Assembly (NCBI RefSeq): GCF_004362055.1
Contig: NZ_SNXB01000005.1
Span: forward strand, 124,001-188,000
From: Flavobacterium sp. 245
Lineage (GTDB): Bacteria > Bacteroidota > Bacteroidia > Flavobacteriales > Flavobacteriaceae
Length of the DNA stretch: 64,000 nt
Reading direction: 5' to 3'
Every line of letters starts with the position of its first letter. Position 1 is the stretch's first letter. This document shows, piece after piece, positions 34,636 to 44,276 of this stretch. The notes beneath the pieces are model-generated. The model ran no database searches, was not told where the DNA came from, and worked only from the letters and a program-made list of their open reading frames with translations. The translations under genes were made by a program, and so were the position numbers.

Positions 34636-36563
34636 AAGGCAAATTTTTTATCTATATCTTCAACACGCATGGTGATGAAGGTAGGTTTTTGAAAAGGTGA
34701 AATATTTGGATCTTTACAGGCAAATAAACCGCTTACTAAATTATCCTGTTCTTTTTCGGTTAAATAAGATCCTGTTTTAACCGCTAAACTTTTAGCCATC
34801 GACTTCGCAATAGTATCATTTTGACTGTAACTGCTCGCCGGAATCCCGTCCTGCAAATCACTTAACAGTTGGTCTATTACAATCGAAACTTCACTTTCGG
34901 TAATATTTACCGGAATTCCTGAAATTACAACATGATCTGTTTTAGCTTCTTCAAAAATAAACCCCGTAGTTTCCAACGAAGGCTTTAATTCTTCAATCAA
35001 TTTCATTTCGACAGCGGAATAAAACAAATCTAATGGAAAAAGCAACTGCTGACTTGAAGCCTGATTAACGGTCATGTTCAATAAAAACTGCTCGTACAGA
35101 ATACGCTGATGTGCGCGCTGTTGATCTACAATAATCATTCCTGATTTTATTGGCGAAACAATATATTTTTTATGAATCTGATACGTTTTCTGACTTGCTT
35201 GTTCCACTTCGTCATCATTAAATAATGACGATGTTACTTCTTCATTTTCAAAAGTAAAAGGCGAACTTTCAATTGTTTCTGGATTTTCTAAATCTAATCC
35301 AACATATAAACTTTCCCAACTTGCCGTTGGTTCTACTCTTTTTGAATAACCCGAATATGAAGATCCAGAATAAGAAGCACCCGAAGAAGACGAAGAACCA
35401 GAACTGTAACTAGATCCCGAATTTCCTTTTGTATAATGCTGATTTGTTTTATCATCTGTAAAAGGATTAAAAGTTCCATCAACTTGAATGGTTGGTGTTT
35501 CTGCTTCTAAATCCTTGTAATGATAGGGCGTATCTAAATTTGAATCACGATCAAAATCTAAAATTGGAGCCACATTAAACTGACCTAAGCTATGTTTGAT
35601 TGATGCTCTCAAAATAGCATACAAAGCCTGTTCATCATCAAACTTAATTTCTGTTTTAGTGGGATGAATATTAATATCGATTGTATTTGGCGGCACTTGC
35701 AGATACAAGAAATAACTTGGCTGCGAACCATCTTTTAAAAGGCCGTCGTACGCAGCCATAACGGCATGATGCAAATAACCACTTTTTATAAAACGATCAT
35801 TCACAAAAAAGAACTGTTCTCCCCTGCTTTTTTTAGCAAATTCAGGTTTGCATACAAATCCTTGAATATTAATAATCTCAGTATCTTCATTTACGGGAAC
35901 TAATTTTTCATTAGTTTTTCCCGACATAATCCCAACAATTCTTTGACGATAGCCTGCAGACGGAAGATTATACAATTCGCTCCCGTTATGATAAAAACTA
36001 AAATGAATATTTGGATGCGCTAAAGCCACACGCTGAAATTCATCCATAACATGACGAAACTCAACCGTATCCGACTTTAAGAAGTTACGTCGCGCTGGAA
36101 TATTAAAGAAAAGATTTTTAACCGCAAAGGATGTTCCTTTTGGCAAAACTGCTACTTCCTGCGAAACAAATTTACTTCCTTCAATTACAATATGCGTTCC
36201 AAGTTCGTCCTGATCTTGTTTGGTTTTCATTTCCATGTGCGCAATCGCAGCAATAGACGCCAACGCTTCTCCACGAAAACCTTTTGTCCCAAGAGAAAAT
36301 AAATCTTCGGCCTGACGGATTTTTGAAGTAGCATGACGGGCGAAACACAAACGTGCATCAGTAACTGTCATTCCAACTCCGTTATCAATAACCTGAACTA
36401 ACGATTTTCCTGCATCTTTAATAATCAATTTGATATCAGTTGCTTTTGCATCAACGGCATTTTCTAACAATTCTTTTACCACAGAAGCAGGTCTTTGAAC
36501 CACTTCTCCAGCGGCAATCTGGTTAGCAACGTGATCGGGAAGCAATTGAATTATACTCGACAT
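34632..36563 (-). CDS. mutL: DNA mismatch repair protein MutL
   Basis: 643 residues. The GHKL ATPase is intact: KELLENAVDAKA, IDNGVGM and GTKGFRGEALASIAA. A Ser/Gly-rich linker (GSSYSSGSSSSSGASYSGSS) lies near 380-400. In the C-terminal domain, the endonuclease motif DQHA-x2-E-x4-E reads DQQRAHQRILYE, so several metal-binding positions are altered. MutL couples mismatch recognition to strand removal. Nicking by this protein is doubtful, as discussed in findings. Confidence 0.96.
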   Translation of the reverse strand: MSSIIQLLPDHVANQIAAGEVVQRPASVVKELLENAVDAKATDIKLIIKDAGKSLVQVIDNGVGMTVTDARLCFARHATSKIRQAEDLFSLGTKGFRGEALASIAAIAHMEMKTKQDQDELGTHIVIEGSKFVSQEVAVLPKGTSFAVKNLFFNIPARRNFLKSDTVEFRHVMDEFQRVALAHPNIHFSFYHNGSELYNLPSAGYRQRIVGIMSGKTNEKLVPVNEDTEIINIQGFVCKPEFAKKSRGEQFFFVNDRFIKSGYLHHAVMAAYDGLLKDGSQPSYFLYLQVPPNTIDINIHPTKTEIKFDDEQALYAILRASIKHSLGQFNVAPILDFDRDSNLDTPYHYKDLEAETPTIQVDGTFNPFTDDKTNQHYTKGNSGSSYSSGSSSSSGASYSGSSYSGYSKRVEPTASWESLYVGLDLENPETIESSPFTFENEEVTSSLFNDDEVEQASQKTYQIHKKYIVSPIKSGMIIVDQQRAHQRILYEQFLLNMTVNQASSQQLLFPLDLFYSAVEMKLIEELKPSLETTGFIFEEAKTDHVVISGIPVNITESEVSIVIDQLLSDLQDGIPASSYSQNDTIAKSMAKSLAVKTGSYLTEKEQDNLVSGLFACKDPNISPFQKPTFITMRVEDIDKKFAL

Positions 36564-36657
36564 TAAGAAATTTGGGTTAAAGGTTTGTTTTTGATTTTAT
36601 TTAAAAATCTTAGATTGATATTGTTAGTCCTCTTAGATTTTAAAAAACCAAGGTGTA

Positions 36658-36665
36658 CAAATTTA
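36658..36665 (-). promoter_or_regulatory. -7 box for mutL
   Basis: The minus strand reads TAAATTTG, with a leader of about 90 nt to the ATG at 36563. TCTAA words (family D) lie between. Confidence 0.45.
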
Positions 36666-36704
36666 ATGAATTTTGGTTGTGATTTTGAATATCTGCAGTC
36701 ATAA

Positions 36705-36746
36705 AAAAAACAAAAAACCTATACTATTTTACACAGTATAGGTTTT
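36705..36746 (-). terminator. Terminator of ribH
   Basis: A perfect 12-bp stem AAAACCTATACT with AGTATAGGTTTT, followed on the minus strand by T-rich sequence. Confidence 0.8.
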
Positions 36747-36769
36747 AGTATTTTTAAAACAATTGTGTT

Positions 36770-37342
36770 TTATTCGTTCTCGATTTTTCTAGGCTTATCT
36801 TCGATTTGAAGTGCACCTGATGACAATAATGGCTGGTTAAAAGGATGCGACATTGAAGCCTGCTGGCGAATATATGCCATTTTTATTGCGGCAATTGCTG
36901 CTTCAGTTCCTTTGTTTCCGTGCACACCACCGCTTCTGTCAATTGACTGCTGCATGTTATTATCTGTTAAAACACAGAAAATAACCGGAATATCTGTTTG
37001 AACATTCAAATCTTTAATTCCCTGCGTTACGCCTTCACATACAAAATCGAAATGCTTTGTTTCTCCTTGGATCACACATCCAATTACAATTACAGCATCG
37101 ACATTTTGTGTCTGAAGCATTTTTTTTGCACCATAAATAAGCTCAAAGCTTCCAGGAACATTCCAACGGATAATTTGCTGTGCTGGAACATCACAATCAA
37201 TTAACGCTTCAAAAGCACCATTATAAAGCCCTTCAGTTATAATGTCGTTCCACTCAGAAACAACAATCCCAAATCGAAAGTCTTTCGCATTTGGGATCGT
37301 GTTTTTATCGTATTCTGATAAATTTTTATTTTCAGTAGCCAT
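36770..37342 (-). CDS. ribH: 6,7-dimethyl-8-ribityllumazine synthase
   Basis: 190 residues. It condenses the ribityl pyrimidine with dihydroxybutanone phosphate in riboflavin synthesis. Key motifs are FGIVVSEWNDIIT near the N-terminus, VPGSFELIYGAKKM, and VIGCVIQGETKHFDFVCEGV with the catalytic His. It has about 25 extra residues at the C-terminus (PFNQPLLSSGALQIEDKP). No riboswitch is visible upstream. Confidence 0.96.
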   Translation of the reverse strand: MATENKNLSEYDKNTIPNAKDFRFGIVVSEWNDIITEGLYNGAFEALIDCDVPAQQIIRWNVPGSFELIYGAKKMLQTQNVDAVIVIGCVIQGETKHFDFVCEGVTQGIKDLNVQTDIPVIFCVLTDNNMQQSIDRSGGVHGNKGTEAAIAAIKMAYIRQQASMSHPFNQPLLSSGALQIEDKPRKIENE

Positions 37343-37393
37343 CTTTTAATTTTAAATTTTAGTCCTGACCCCAAAACTTCGGGATGGGATAGA

Positions 37394-37441
37394 TTTCAGA
37401 TTGCTAAAATACGAATCTAAAATCTAAAATCTAAACTCTAT
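37394..37441. repeat. Family D word array (TCTAA type)
   Basis: Three or four ATCTAAA words in direct orientation between ribH and the TPR gene. Similar arrays occur at 57783-57838 and 60092-60233. Confidence 0.55.
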
Positions 37442-37449
37442 AAATTAAA

Positions 37450-38229
37450 TTATTGTGCTAATCCAATCAATACATCAACAGAAGCTGCTTCTGGAGTTGC
37501 ATCGAAGTTATCTTTAATATCGTTTAAGTACTTTAAAGCATCTTCCTTTTGACCTAAAGCCAAAGCAGTTTTAGCCGCTTTTAATAAGAAACGAGGCGTA
37601 GTAAAATCATTTTTGTTTGATTCAGCCGCTTTTACATAATTGCTTAAAGCTTCTTTTTGGTTATTTTTCTGAGAATAAGCATCTCCTATTGCACCTTTTG
37701 CCAAAGCTCCTAAAATTGCATCTTCAGATTTAAATTCTCCAAGATATTTGATAGCCTCATCAAATTTACCTGTATTCAAATATGCCATACCAGCATAGTA
37801 GTTTGCCAAGTTACCAGCATCTGTTCCAGAATATTCATCAGCAATTTTAACGAATCCGAATTTACCTTCAGAACCATTTAAAGCTAATTTATATAATGAA
37901 TCACTTGCAACACCGTCAACTGCCTTTTGGAAATTTTGCTGTGCAACAAACATTTCATTTGCAGCGTCGTCCTGTTTAGGAGTTTCAATAAATTTTTGGT
38001 AAGCCAAATAACCAATAGTAGCCACTGCAATACCTGCAACTAAACCAATAATGATTTTTTGATTTTTAGCCACCCAATCCTCAGTTTTTGAAGCAGTTTC
38101 ATCTAACTTAGAAAAAACACCAGCTGTTGTGCTGTCTTTTTCGTCAATAATTACCTGTTGTTCCTCATTAACTTCTTTTACTTCCTTCTCTTTTGGTGTC
38201 TTATATCCTCTTTTATTGTAAGTTGCCAT
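37450..38229 (-). CDS. Membrane-anchored TPR protein, YfgM-like
   Basis: 259 residues. A charged cytoplasmic N-terminus of about 60 residues is followed by one membrane segment (IIIGLVAGIAVATIGYLAY) and a periplasmic TPR region (LANYYAGMAYLNTGKFDEAI, AIGDAYSQKNNQKEALSNYV). This layout resembles YfgM, which works with periplasmic chaperones at the Sec translocon in E. coli. A promoter box lies just upstream. ribH follows in the same direction. Confidence 0.85.
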   Translation of the reverse strand: MATYNKRGYKTPKEKEVKEVNEEQQVIIDEKDSTTAGVFSKLDETASKTEDWVAKNQKIIIGLVAGIAVATIGYLAYQKFIETPKQDDAANEMFVAQQNFQKAVDGVASDSLYKLALNGSEGKFGFVKIADEYSGTDAGNLANYYAGMAYLNTGKFDEAIKYLGEFKSEDAILGALAKGAIGDAYSQKNNQKEALSNYVKAAESNKNDFTTPRFLLKAAKTALALGQKEDALKYLNDIKDNFDATPEAASVDVLIGLAQ

Positions 38230-38251
38230 TTAATAATAATTTAGTGAACGG

Positions 38252-38283
38252 CAAAAATAAAATTTTTCTTGAAACTGAGGCAA
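38252..38283 (-). promoter_or_regulatory. Promoter of the TPR gene
   Basis: On the minus strand TTG (38281-38283), 21 bp, then TATTTTTG (38252-38259), 23 bp before the ATG. Confidence 0.6.
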
Positions 38284-38470
38284 AAAAAATCAATTTTATC
38301 ACTATTTTAAAAAAAATAATTTTCTCCTAAGCTTGTCCTTTTGCGGAAGCGGTAAAATAAATCAACTAGAAACATAGCAAAAGTCCTTTATATCGATAAA
38401 ATTAGATAATTTTACAAGCTCAATTTTACTGGTTTCAAAACAGTATTTTTTCTTTCTAGAGCCTCTTAAA

Positions 38471-39550
38471 ATGCATTTAAACAAAATTTCTTTATTCAAT
38501 TATAAAAATTTCTCTGAAGCCAGTTTTGATTTTGACATCAAAATCAACTGTTTTGTGGGAAAAAATGGAATTGGCAAAACCAATGTATTAGATGCAATTT
38601 ATCATTTGGCTTATGGAAAAAGCTATTTCAATCCGCTTGCGGTTCAAAATATAAAACACGGAGAAGAGTTTTTTGTAATTGATGCCGAAATAGAAAAGAA
38701 TGAGAGAACAGAGCAAATTGTCTGCAGTCTAAAAAAAGGACAAAAGAAAGTTCTAAAAAGAAACGGAAAAGCTTATGATAAATTTTCAGATCATATTGGA
38801 TTTATTCCGCTTGTGATTATTTCGCCTGCCGACCGTGATTTAATTGTTGAAGGAAGCGAAACCCGCCGTAAATTTATGGACAGCGTTATTTCGCAATTAG
38901 ACTCAACTTACCTGCATCAGTTAATTCAGTACCAAAAAGTAATTGTGCAGCGAAATGCACTTTTAAAATATTTTGCACTTAATCATACTTTCGACAACGA
39001 CACCTTATCTATATATAATGAGCAGCTGAATGAATTTGGAAAATCGATTTTTGAAAAACGAAAAGATTTTCTCGAACAGTTTATACCTATATTTAATACA
39101 CATCATCATGCGATAACTGGATCTGAGGAAAAAGTGCAATTGGTTTATGAAAGTCAGTTATTCGAAAAAGATTTATTATCACTTCTTCAGGAAAACATAA
39201 ATAAAGACAGAGCACTCCACTACACAACTTCAGGAACTCACAAAGACGATTTGTCTTTTGAAATTGATTCGCATCCAATAAAGAAATTCGGATCACAAGG
39301 ACAACAAAAATCATTTTTGATTGCTTTAAAATTGGCACAATTCGAATTTTTGAAGAAAAAAAGCGGTGTAAAACCTATTTTATTATTTGATGATATTTTT
39401 GACAAACTCGACGAAACCCGAGTAGCGAAAATCGTTGAAATGGTAAATACCGAAACTTTCGGACAGCTTTTTATTTCTGACACGCATCCTGAACGAACAG
39501 AAGCGATTGTAAAATCAACACATCAGAGTTATAAAATATTTAATTTGTAA
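38471..39550 (+). CDS. recF: DNA replication and repair protein RecF
   Basis: 359 residues. RecF is an ABC-type ATPase that helps load RecA at gaps. The Walker A motif is [20 protein letters not shown] near 28-47. The signature [17 protein letters not shown] and Walker [16 protein letters not shown] are near 275-320. The length is normal. It is divergent from the TPR gene. recF is not adjacent to dnaN here. Confidence 0.96.
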   Translation: MHLNKISLFNYKNFSEASFDFDIKINCFVGKNGIGKTNVLDAIYHLAYGKSYFNPLAVQNIKHGEEFFVIDAEIEKNERTEQIVCSLKKGQKKVLKRNGKAYDKFSDHIGFIPLVIISPADRDLIVEGSETRRKFMDSVISQLDSTYLHQLIQYQKVIVQRNALLKYFALNHTFDNDTLSIYNEQLNEFGKSIFEKRKDFLEQFIPIFNTHHHAITGSEEKVQLVYESQLFEKDLLSLLQENINKDRALHYTTSGTHKDDLSFEIDSHPIKKFGSQGQQKSFLIALKLAQFEFLKKKSGVKPILLFDDIFDKLDETRVAKIVEMVNTETFGQLFISDTHPERTEAIVKSTHQSYKIFNL

Positions 39551-39557
39551 TTTTTTT

Positions 39558-39670
39558 GCCACGAATTACACGAATTTTCACGAATTAAAGCTTTGACAAA
39601 GTTCAAAACTTTGTCAAAGCTTAACACTTAAGCAATTCAAAAATTAGTGTAAATTCGTGAAATTCGTGGC
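39558..39670. repeat. Family A inverted word repeat, copy 2, with an inner hairpin
   Basis: The outer arms are 39558-39587 and about 39642-39670, made of CACGAATT words. Inside, 39588-39602 and 39608-39622 are a perfect 15-bp hairpin (AAGCTTTGACAAAGT) unrelated to the outer arms. Confidence 0.9.
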
Positions 39671-39723
39671 GAACTAAATCAGTAAATTAGCCCAAACATT
39701 AACTGCAATAAAAAAACCCGATT

Positions 39724-40401
39724 ATGCTGACCAAAGAATCATTGCAATTTTTAGACGATTTAAAGAAAAACAATAATAGAGACTGGTTTCAGGACAATAA
39801 AAAACGCTACGAAATCTTCAAAAAAGATTATCATCAATTGGTAAGCGACTTTCTGGATGCTATGAAACCGCTCGATCCCTCTTTAGAATTATTAGAAGTT
39901 AAAAACTGTACATTCAGAATCAATAGAGACATTCGTTTTTCTAAAGACAAATCGCCTTACAAAGCACATTTGGGCGTTTGGATGTCTACTGGAGCCAAAG
40001 GTGCTAACCGCGCAGGATATTATGTTCACATTGAAAAAGGCGCCAGTTTTATTGCCGGCGGATTTTATTCTCCCGAATCAGAAGACTTAAAGAAAGTTCG
40101 AAAAGAAATTGCATTTTTCTACGATGATTTAGAAGAAATTTTAAACAACAAAGATTTTAAAAAAGAATTTGAAAGTCTTGACATTAACGAAAACAATTCG
40201 CTAAAAAGTATGCCACGCGGTTACGAAAAAGATCATCCCGCAATTGAATTTTTAAAACTGAAAAGTTTCACAGCAACTCAAAAATATGATATTTCTGAAG
40301 TTACACAGAAAGATTTCGTTTCAAAAATGAGCAAAAAATTAATCGCTCTAAAACCTTTAAATGAATTCATAAATCGCGCTTTAGAAACCGAAGAATTTTA
40401 G
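39724..40401 (+). CDS. DUF2461 domain protein
   Basis: 225 residues. The family is recognised from FLDDLKKNNNRDWFQDNKKR, FRINRDIRFSKDKSPYKAHL, and PRGYEKDHPAIEFLKLKSF. It is a soluble protein family of unknown function, common in Bacteroidetes. The gene is flanked on both sides by family A repeats, which isolates it from recF and the glycosyltransferase. Confidence 0.92.
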   Translation: MLTKESLQFLDDLKKNNNRDWFQDNKKRYEIFKKDYHQLVSDFLDAMKPLDPSLELLEVKNCTFRINRDIRFSKDKSPYKAHLGVWMSTGAKGANRAGYYVHIEKGASFIAGGFYSPESEDLKKVRKEIAFFYDDLEEILNNKDFKKEFESLDINENNSLKSMPRGYEKDHPAIEFLKLKSFTATQKYDISEVTQKDFVSKMSKKLIALKPLNEFINRALETEEF

Positions 40402-40414
40402 AAAAAGATAAACT

Positions 40415-40472
40415 GCCACGAATTTCACGAATTAGCACGAATTAATTAGTGGAAATTTGTGAAATTCGTGGC
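40415..40472. repeat. Family A inverted word repeat, copy 3
   Basis: The arms, about 40415-40443 and 40444-40472, begin GCCACGAATT and end AATTCGTGGC with almost no spacer. It ends 21 bp before the next start codon. Confidence 0.9.
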
Positions 40473-40493
40473 GACAAAAAACTCATTTACTGA

Positions 40494-41540
40494 ATGAAAA
40501 GAAAAATACTTTTTCTTGGAGAATCTTACCGGGCAGACGCTATAACTTGGATGAAAGGCCTGAAAGAATTTGGCGATTTTGAAATTATCACTTGGGAACT
40601 TCAAACTCCAAATAATTCAAAAATCAACCGATTCAAACGTATTTTAGAGTATTTCTTCGCTCCTATTTCTATTCGAAAAATAATCCAAAGAGAAAAACCG
40701 GACATGGTTATCGCCGAAAGAACCACAAGCTACGGATTTCTTGCTGCATTATCAGGATCTAAAAACATCGCAGTTGCACAGCAAGGCCGAACCGATTTAT
40801 GGCCTGAAACTTCTGTTTTATATCCGTTTAAAAAGTTCATTCAGAAATATGCCTTCAAAAAAGCGCATTTAATTCACGCTTGGGGGCCTGTTATGACGAT
40901 TTCAATGAAAGAAATTGGCGTAGATATGAGCAAAGTTCTGGTTCTTCCAAAAGGAATTGATTTATCGCTTTTTACACCTTCAATTAATAATTCAGCTAAA
41001 ATTGAAGCAATTGTGACGCGTTCTTTACAGCCCGAATATCGACATGATTCAATTTTGAAAGCTTTCGGAATTCTAAATAAAAAAGGAATTGATTTCTCGC
41101 TGACGATTGTTGGAGACGGAACTCGATTGCAATTTTTAAAAGATTTAGCCAAAGAATTGCAAATCGAAAATAAAGTAATTTTCACCGGAAGAATTCCGAA
41201 TACCAAACTTCCTAAATTATTACAGCAATCAAATATTTACATCAGCATGCCCATTACCGAAGGCGTTTCGGCCTCTTTATTTGAAGCGATGGCGTGCAAC
41301 TGCTATCCAGTAGTTTCGGATATTGCCGGAAACCAAAGCTGGATCAAACATCGTGAAAACGGGCAATTAATTGAAATTGACAATATCAAAATGCTCGCTA
41401 AAGAATTGATTTGGTCTTTTGAAAATGCTGCATCAAGAAATAACGCCATAATTCGAAATAGAAAATTTGTTGAAGAAAATGCTAATTATGATATTAATAT
41501 GAAGGTTATTGCGGAGAAATATCATGAGTTGCTAGACTAA
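40494..41540 (+). CDS. Family 4 glycosyltransferase
   Basis: 348 residues, GT-B fold. The acceptor domain is N-terminal. The donor domain is recognisable by LVLPKGIDLSLFTPS, SLTIVGDGTRLQFLKDLAKE, and the nucleotide-sugar motif ITEGVSASLFEAMACNCYPV. It should transfer a sugar to a glycan or lipid in the cytoplasm; the acceptor is unknown. It is not in an obvious polysaccharide cluster. Confidence 0.93.
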   Translation: MKRKILFLGESYRADAITWMKGLKEFGDFEIITWELQTPNNSKINRFKRILEYFFAPISIRKIIQREKPDMVIAERTTSYGFLAALSGSKNIAVAQQGRTDLWPETSVLYPFKKFIQKYAFKKAHLIHAWGPVMTISMKEIGVDMSKVLVLPKGIDLSLFTPSINNSAKIEAIVTRSLQPEYRHDSILKAFGILNKKGIDFSLTIVGDGTRLQFLKDLAKELQIENKVIFTGRIPNTKLPKLLQQSNIYISMPITEGVSASLFEAMACNCYPVVSDIAGNQSWIKHRENGQLIEIDNIKMLAKELIWSFENAASRNNAIIRNRKFVEENANYDINMKVIAEKYHELLD

Positions 41541-41566
41541 AAGCAAAATAATAATTTGAAAATTAA

Positions 41567-42409
41567 ATGACAAACATTGGAATAATAAGCATTATAATAA
41601 TTGCAATAAACTTGGTCGTTTCCTATAAAGGCTTCAAAGACAGAATGTTTTTTGAAAAATATAAATTTCAAGTTGATCGAATCTTAATCAACAAAGAATA
41701 TTACAGACTTTTAACTTCTGGATTTCTTCATGTAGATTGGATGCACCTTGTTTTTAATATGATTAGCTTGTATGCGTTTTCAGAGCTTTTAGAAATTCAT
41801 GCTGGGATAATTAATTTTCTAATAATTTATTTCAGCAGCTTAATTGCCGGCGATTTATTTGCATTATTCCTTCACAAAAATCATGGCGATTATAATTCCG
41901 TAGGAGCATCTGGCGCAGTTTGCGGCGTCATTTTTGCTTCAATTGCATTATTTCCCGGACTAGGAATTGGCCTTTTCATTTTACCAATCTCTGTTCCTAG
42001 TTGGCTTTTCGGACTATTATACATCATTTATTCTATTTATGGCATCAAATCGAGACGGGATAATATTGGTCATGAAGCTCATTTAGGTGGCGCCGTAATT
42101 GGTATGCTGATTGCCATAGTTCTTTATCCTTCTTCATTAACTAAAAATTATGTTCCCATACTACTAGTATTAGTTCCCAGCATAACTTTTATATACATAA
42201 TAATTAGAAAACCTTACATTTTACTTATTGACAACTACTTTTTTAAAACGCAAAAAAAATATTACTCAATTGAACATAAGTATAATGAACAAAAAATAAA
42301 TCAACAAAAAGAAATTGATAAATTGCTTGATAAAATCAGCAAAAAAGGCATCACCAGCTTAAGCAAAAATGAAAAGCAAAAATTAGAAGAATATTCAAAC
42401 AAAAGATAA
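41567..42409 (+). CDS. Rhomboid intramembrane serine protease with C-terminal DUF6576-like tail
   Basis: 280 residues. The catalytic Ser is in VGASGAVCGVIF and the His in HEAHLGGAVIGML. The loop LLTSGFLHVDWMHLVFNMIS matches rhomboids. The C-terminal segment IDKLLDKISKKGITSLSKNE is close to that of the rhomboid at 32817. It starts 26 bp after the glycosyltransferase and is probably in its operon. It is the third rhomboid in 10 kb. Confidence 0.92.
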   Translation: MTNIGIISIIIIAINLVVSYKGFKDRMFFEKYKFQVDRILINKEYYRLLTSGFLHVDWMHLVFNMISLYAFSELLEIHAGIINFLIIYFSSLIAGDLFALFLHKNHGDYNSVGASGAVCGVIFASIALFPGLGIGLFILPISVPSWLFGLLYIIYSIYGIKSRRDNIGHEAHLGGAVIGMLIAIVLYPSSLTKNYVPILLVLVPSITFIYIIIRKPYILLIDNYFFKTQKKYYSIEHKYNEQKINQQKEIDKLLDKISKKGITSLSKNEKQKLEEYSNKR

Positions 42410-42516
42410 CGAACTATAAACGCATTTTTTTTTTACATAAAGCTTTTTCATCATCATTCTAAATATTTATTTTTTTGTTATTTGATAGAAAATCTATTCG
42501 AATAAATTATAATCCT

Positions 42517-42524
42517 TACTTTTG
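42517..42524 (+). promoter_or_regulatory. -7 box for murB
   Basis: TACTTTTG, 27 bp before the ATG at 42551. Confidence 0.5.
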
Positions 42525-42550
42525 AACTCAGATTAAAAAGCCTTTTATAT

Positions 42551-43564
42551 ATGGAAATCCAATCCAATTTTTCTTTAAAAAACTACAATACTTTTGGCAT
42601 TGAAGCCAAAGCAAAAGAATTTGTTGCTGTTCATTCTGTTTATGAATTAAAAACAATTTTAGAAGAAAATAAAAACAAGAAAAAATTCATTTTGGGTGGA
42701 GGAAGCAATATGCTTTTGACCCAAGACATAGATGCACTTGTTATTCATATTGATTTAAAAGGCAAAGAAATAATTAAGGAAGACGATGATTTTGTGTGGG
42801 TTGAAAGCCAAGCCGGAGAAACCTGGCACGATTTCGTTCTTTATACAATCGAAAACAATTTTGGCGGATTAGAAAACATGTCACTGATTCCAGGAAATGT
42901 CGGCACAACTCCAGTTCAAAATATTGGCGCTTACGGAACTGAAATAAAAGACACTTTTGTTTCTTGCGAGGCAATCAATATTGAATCTCAGGAAATGAAA
43001 ACTTTCAGCAATGCCGAATGTAATTTTGGATACAGAGAAAGTATTTTTAAACACGAAGCTAAAGATCAATTTATTATTACTTCGGTTATTTATAAATTGA
43101 CAAAACGCAATCATAAAATCAACACCTCTTACGGCGATATTTTGGCTGAATTGGCTAAAAACAATATTTCTGAACCAACATTAAAAGATGTCAGCAATGC
43201 TGTAATTGCTATCAGACAAAGCAAATTGCCAGATCCAAAAGAATTAGGAAACAGTGGCAGTTTCTTTAAAAATCCGATTTTATTGAAATCAGATTTCGAA
43301 AAAATTCATCAAAAGTTTCCAGAAATTAAATATTACGAAGTTTCAGAAACAGAGGTAAAAGTCCCTGCAGGCTGGTTGATCGAACAAGCAGGTTTTAAAG
43401 GAAAGCGTTTTGGCGATGCCGGAGTACATAAAAACCAAGCTTTGGTTTTAGTAAATTACGGAAACGCAACCGGGCAAGAAATTCTAGCGGTTTCGAAAGA
43501 TGTTCAGAAAACTGTTTTTGAAAAATTCGGGATTCATATTGAAGCAGAAGTAAATGTAATCTAA
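42551..43564 (+). CDS. murB: UDP-N-acetylenolpyruvoylglucosamine reductase
   Basis: 337 residues. A flavoenzyme that makes UDP-MurNAc in peptidoglycan synthesis. The FAD-binding segment is LGGGSNMLLTQD. Type I motifs include LSLIPGNVGTTPVQNIGAY-like sequence, GYRESIFK, and NSGSFFKNP with the catalytic Ser. The C-terminal part has WLIEQAGFKGKRFGDAGVH. Length and motifs agree with type I MurB. Confidence 0.97.
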   Translation: MEIQSNFSLKNYNTFGIEAKAKEFVAVHSVYELKTILEENKNKKKFILGGGSNMLLTQDIDALVIHIDLKGKEIIKEDDDFVWVESQAGETWHDFVLYTIENNFGGLENMSLIPGNVGTTPVQNIGAYGTEIKDTFVSCEAINIESQEMKTFSNAECNFGYRESIFKHEAKDQFIITSVIYKLTKRNHKINTSYGDILAELAKNNISEPTLKDVSNAVIAIRQSKLPDPKELGNSGSFFKNPILLKSDFEKIHQKFPEIKYYEVSETEVKVPAGWLIEQAGFKGKRFGDAGVHKNQALVLVNYGNATGQEILAVSKDVQKTVFEKFGIHIEAEVNVI

Positions 43565-43572
43565 AATATTCT

Positions 43573-43632
43573 GCCACAAATTACACGAATTTTCACTAAT
43601 TTAAATTTGTGCTAATTCGTGTAATTTGTGGC
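43573..43632. repeat. Family A inverted word repeat, copy 4
   Basis: It begins GCCACAAATT and ends AATTTGTGGC. Compared with copies 1-3, the first arm has A for G and the last arm has the matching T for C, keeping the pair. It ends 15 bp before the paiB-like start. Confidence 0.9.
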
Positions 43633-43647
43633 AAAAAAACAATCAAG

Positions 43648-44262
43648 ATGTACACTCCAGACTTATACAAAAACGAAAATCAGGAAGAAATCAGAACTTT
43701 TCTAAAAGAAAACAGTTTTGGAATTCTCATCAATCAAACTAACGGAAAATTATGCGCAACACATATTCCGATAGAACTTGAAATGAATTCTGACGGAAAA
43801 GAAATTCTGCAAGGACATATTTCAAAACTAAATCCACAAGCCGAAGGTTTTAAAGAAAACGATCAGGTTTTGGCTGTGTTTACAGGTCCGCACAGTTATA
43901 TTTCTTCTTCTTGGTATGACCATGAAAATGTGCCAACATGGAATTATATAGCCGTACATGTTTATGGAAAAATCAAGATTGTAGATTATGAAACTTCGGT
44001 TGAGCAGCTAAAAAAACTTGTTGACAAGTACGAAGCAAGCTCAGAAAATCCTGTTAGTGTTGAAAATTTATCAGAAAAAACAATGCGTGAAGCGAGAGGA
44101 ATCTTTGGTTTTGAGATTGAAATAGACGAAATTCAAGCAACTAAAAAACTATCTCAAAATCGTGATGATTTTAATTATAAAAACATAATTTCGGAATTAG
44201 AAAAAACCGAAAACCCTCAGGCTATTGCTGTTGCAAAAGAAATGTCAAAATGCCGAAAGTAA
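43648..44262 (+). CDS. FMN-binding negative transcriptional regulator, PaiB-like
   Basis: 204 residues from the ATG at 43648. A start at 43609 would lie inside the repeat. PaiB motifs are MYTPDLYKNENQEEIRTFLK, HISKLNPQAEGF, FTGPHSYISSSWYDHENVPT and WNYIAVHVYGK, a flavin reductase-like split-barrel fold. The family was named from Bacillus repressors but most members are uncharacterised FMN-binding proteins. The gene stands alone. Confidence 0.93.
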   Translation: MYTPDLYKNENQEEIRTFLKENSFGILINQTNGKLCATHIPIELEMNSDGKEILQGHISKLNPQAEGFKENDQVLAVFTGPHSYISSSWYDHENVPTWNYIAVHVYGKIKIVDYETSVEQLKKLVDKYEASSENPVSVENLSEKTMREARGIFGFEIEIDEIQATKKLSQNRDDFNYKNIISELEKTENPQAIAVAKEMSKCRK

Positions 44263-44276
44263 ATTGGTTTTAGACA

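Noticed and set aside
36770..37449. FMN riboswitch upstream of ribH
   Set aside because: The gap is only 107 bp and filled with TCTAA words; no conserved riboswitch core is visible.
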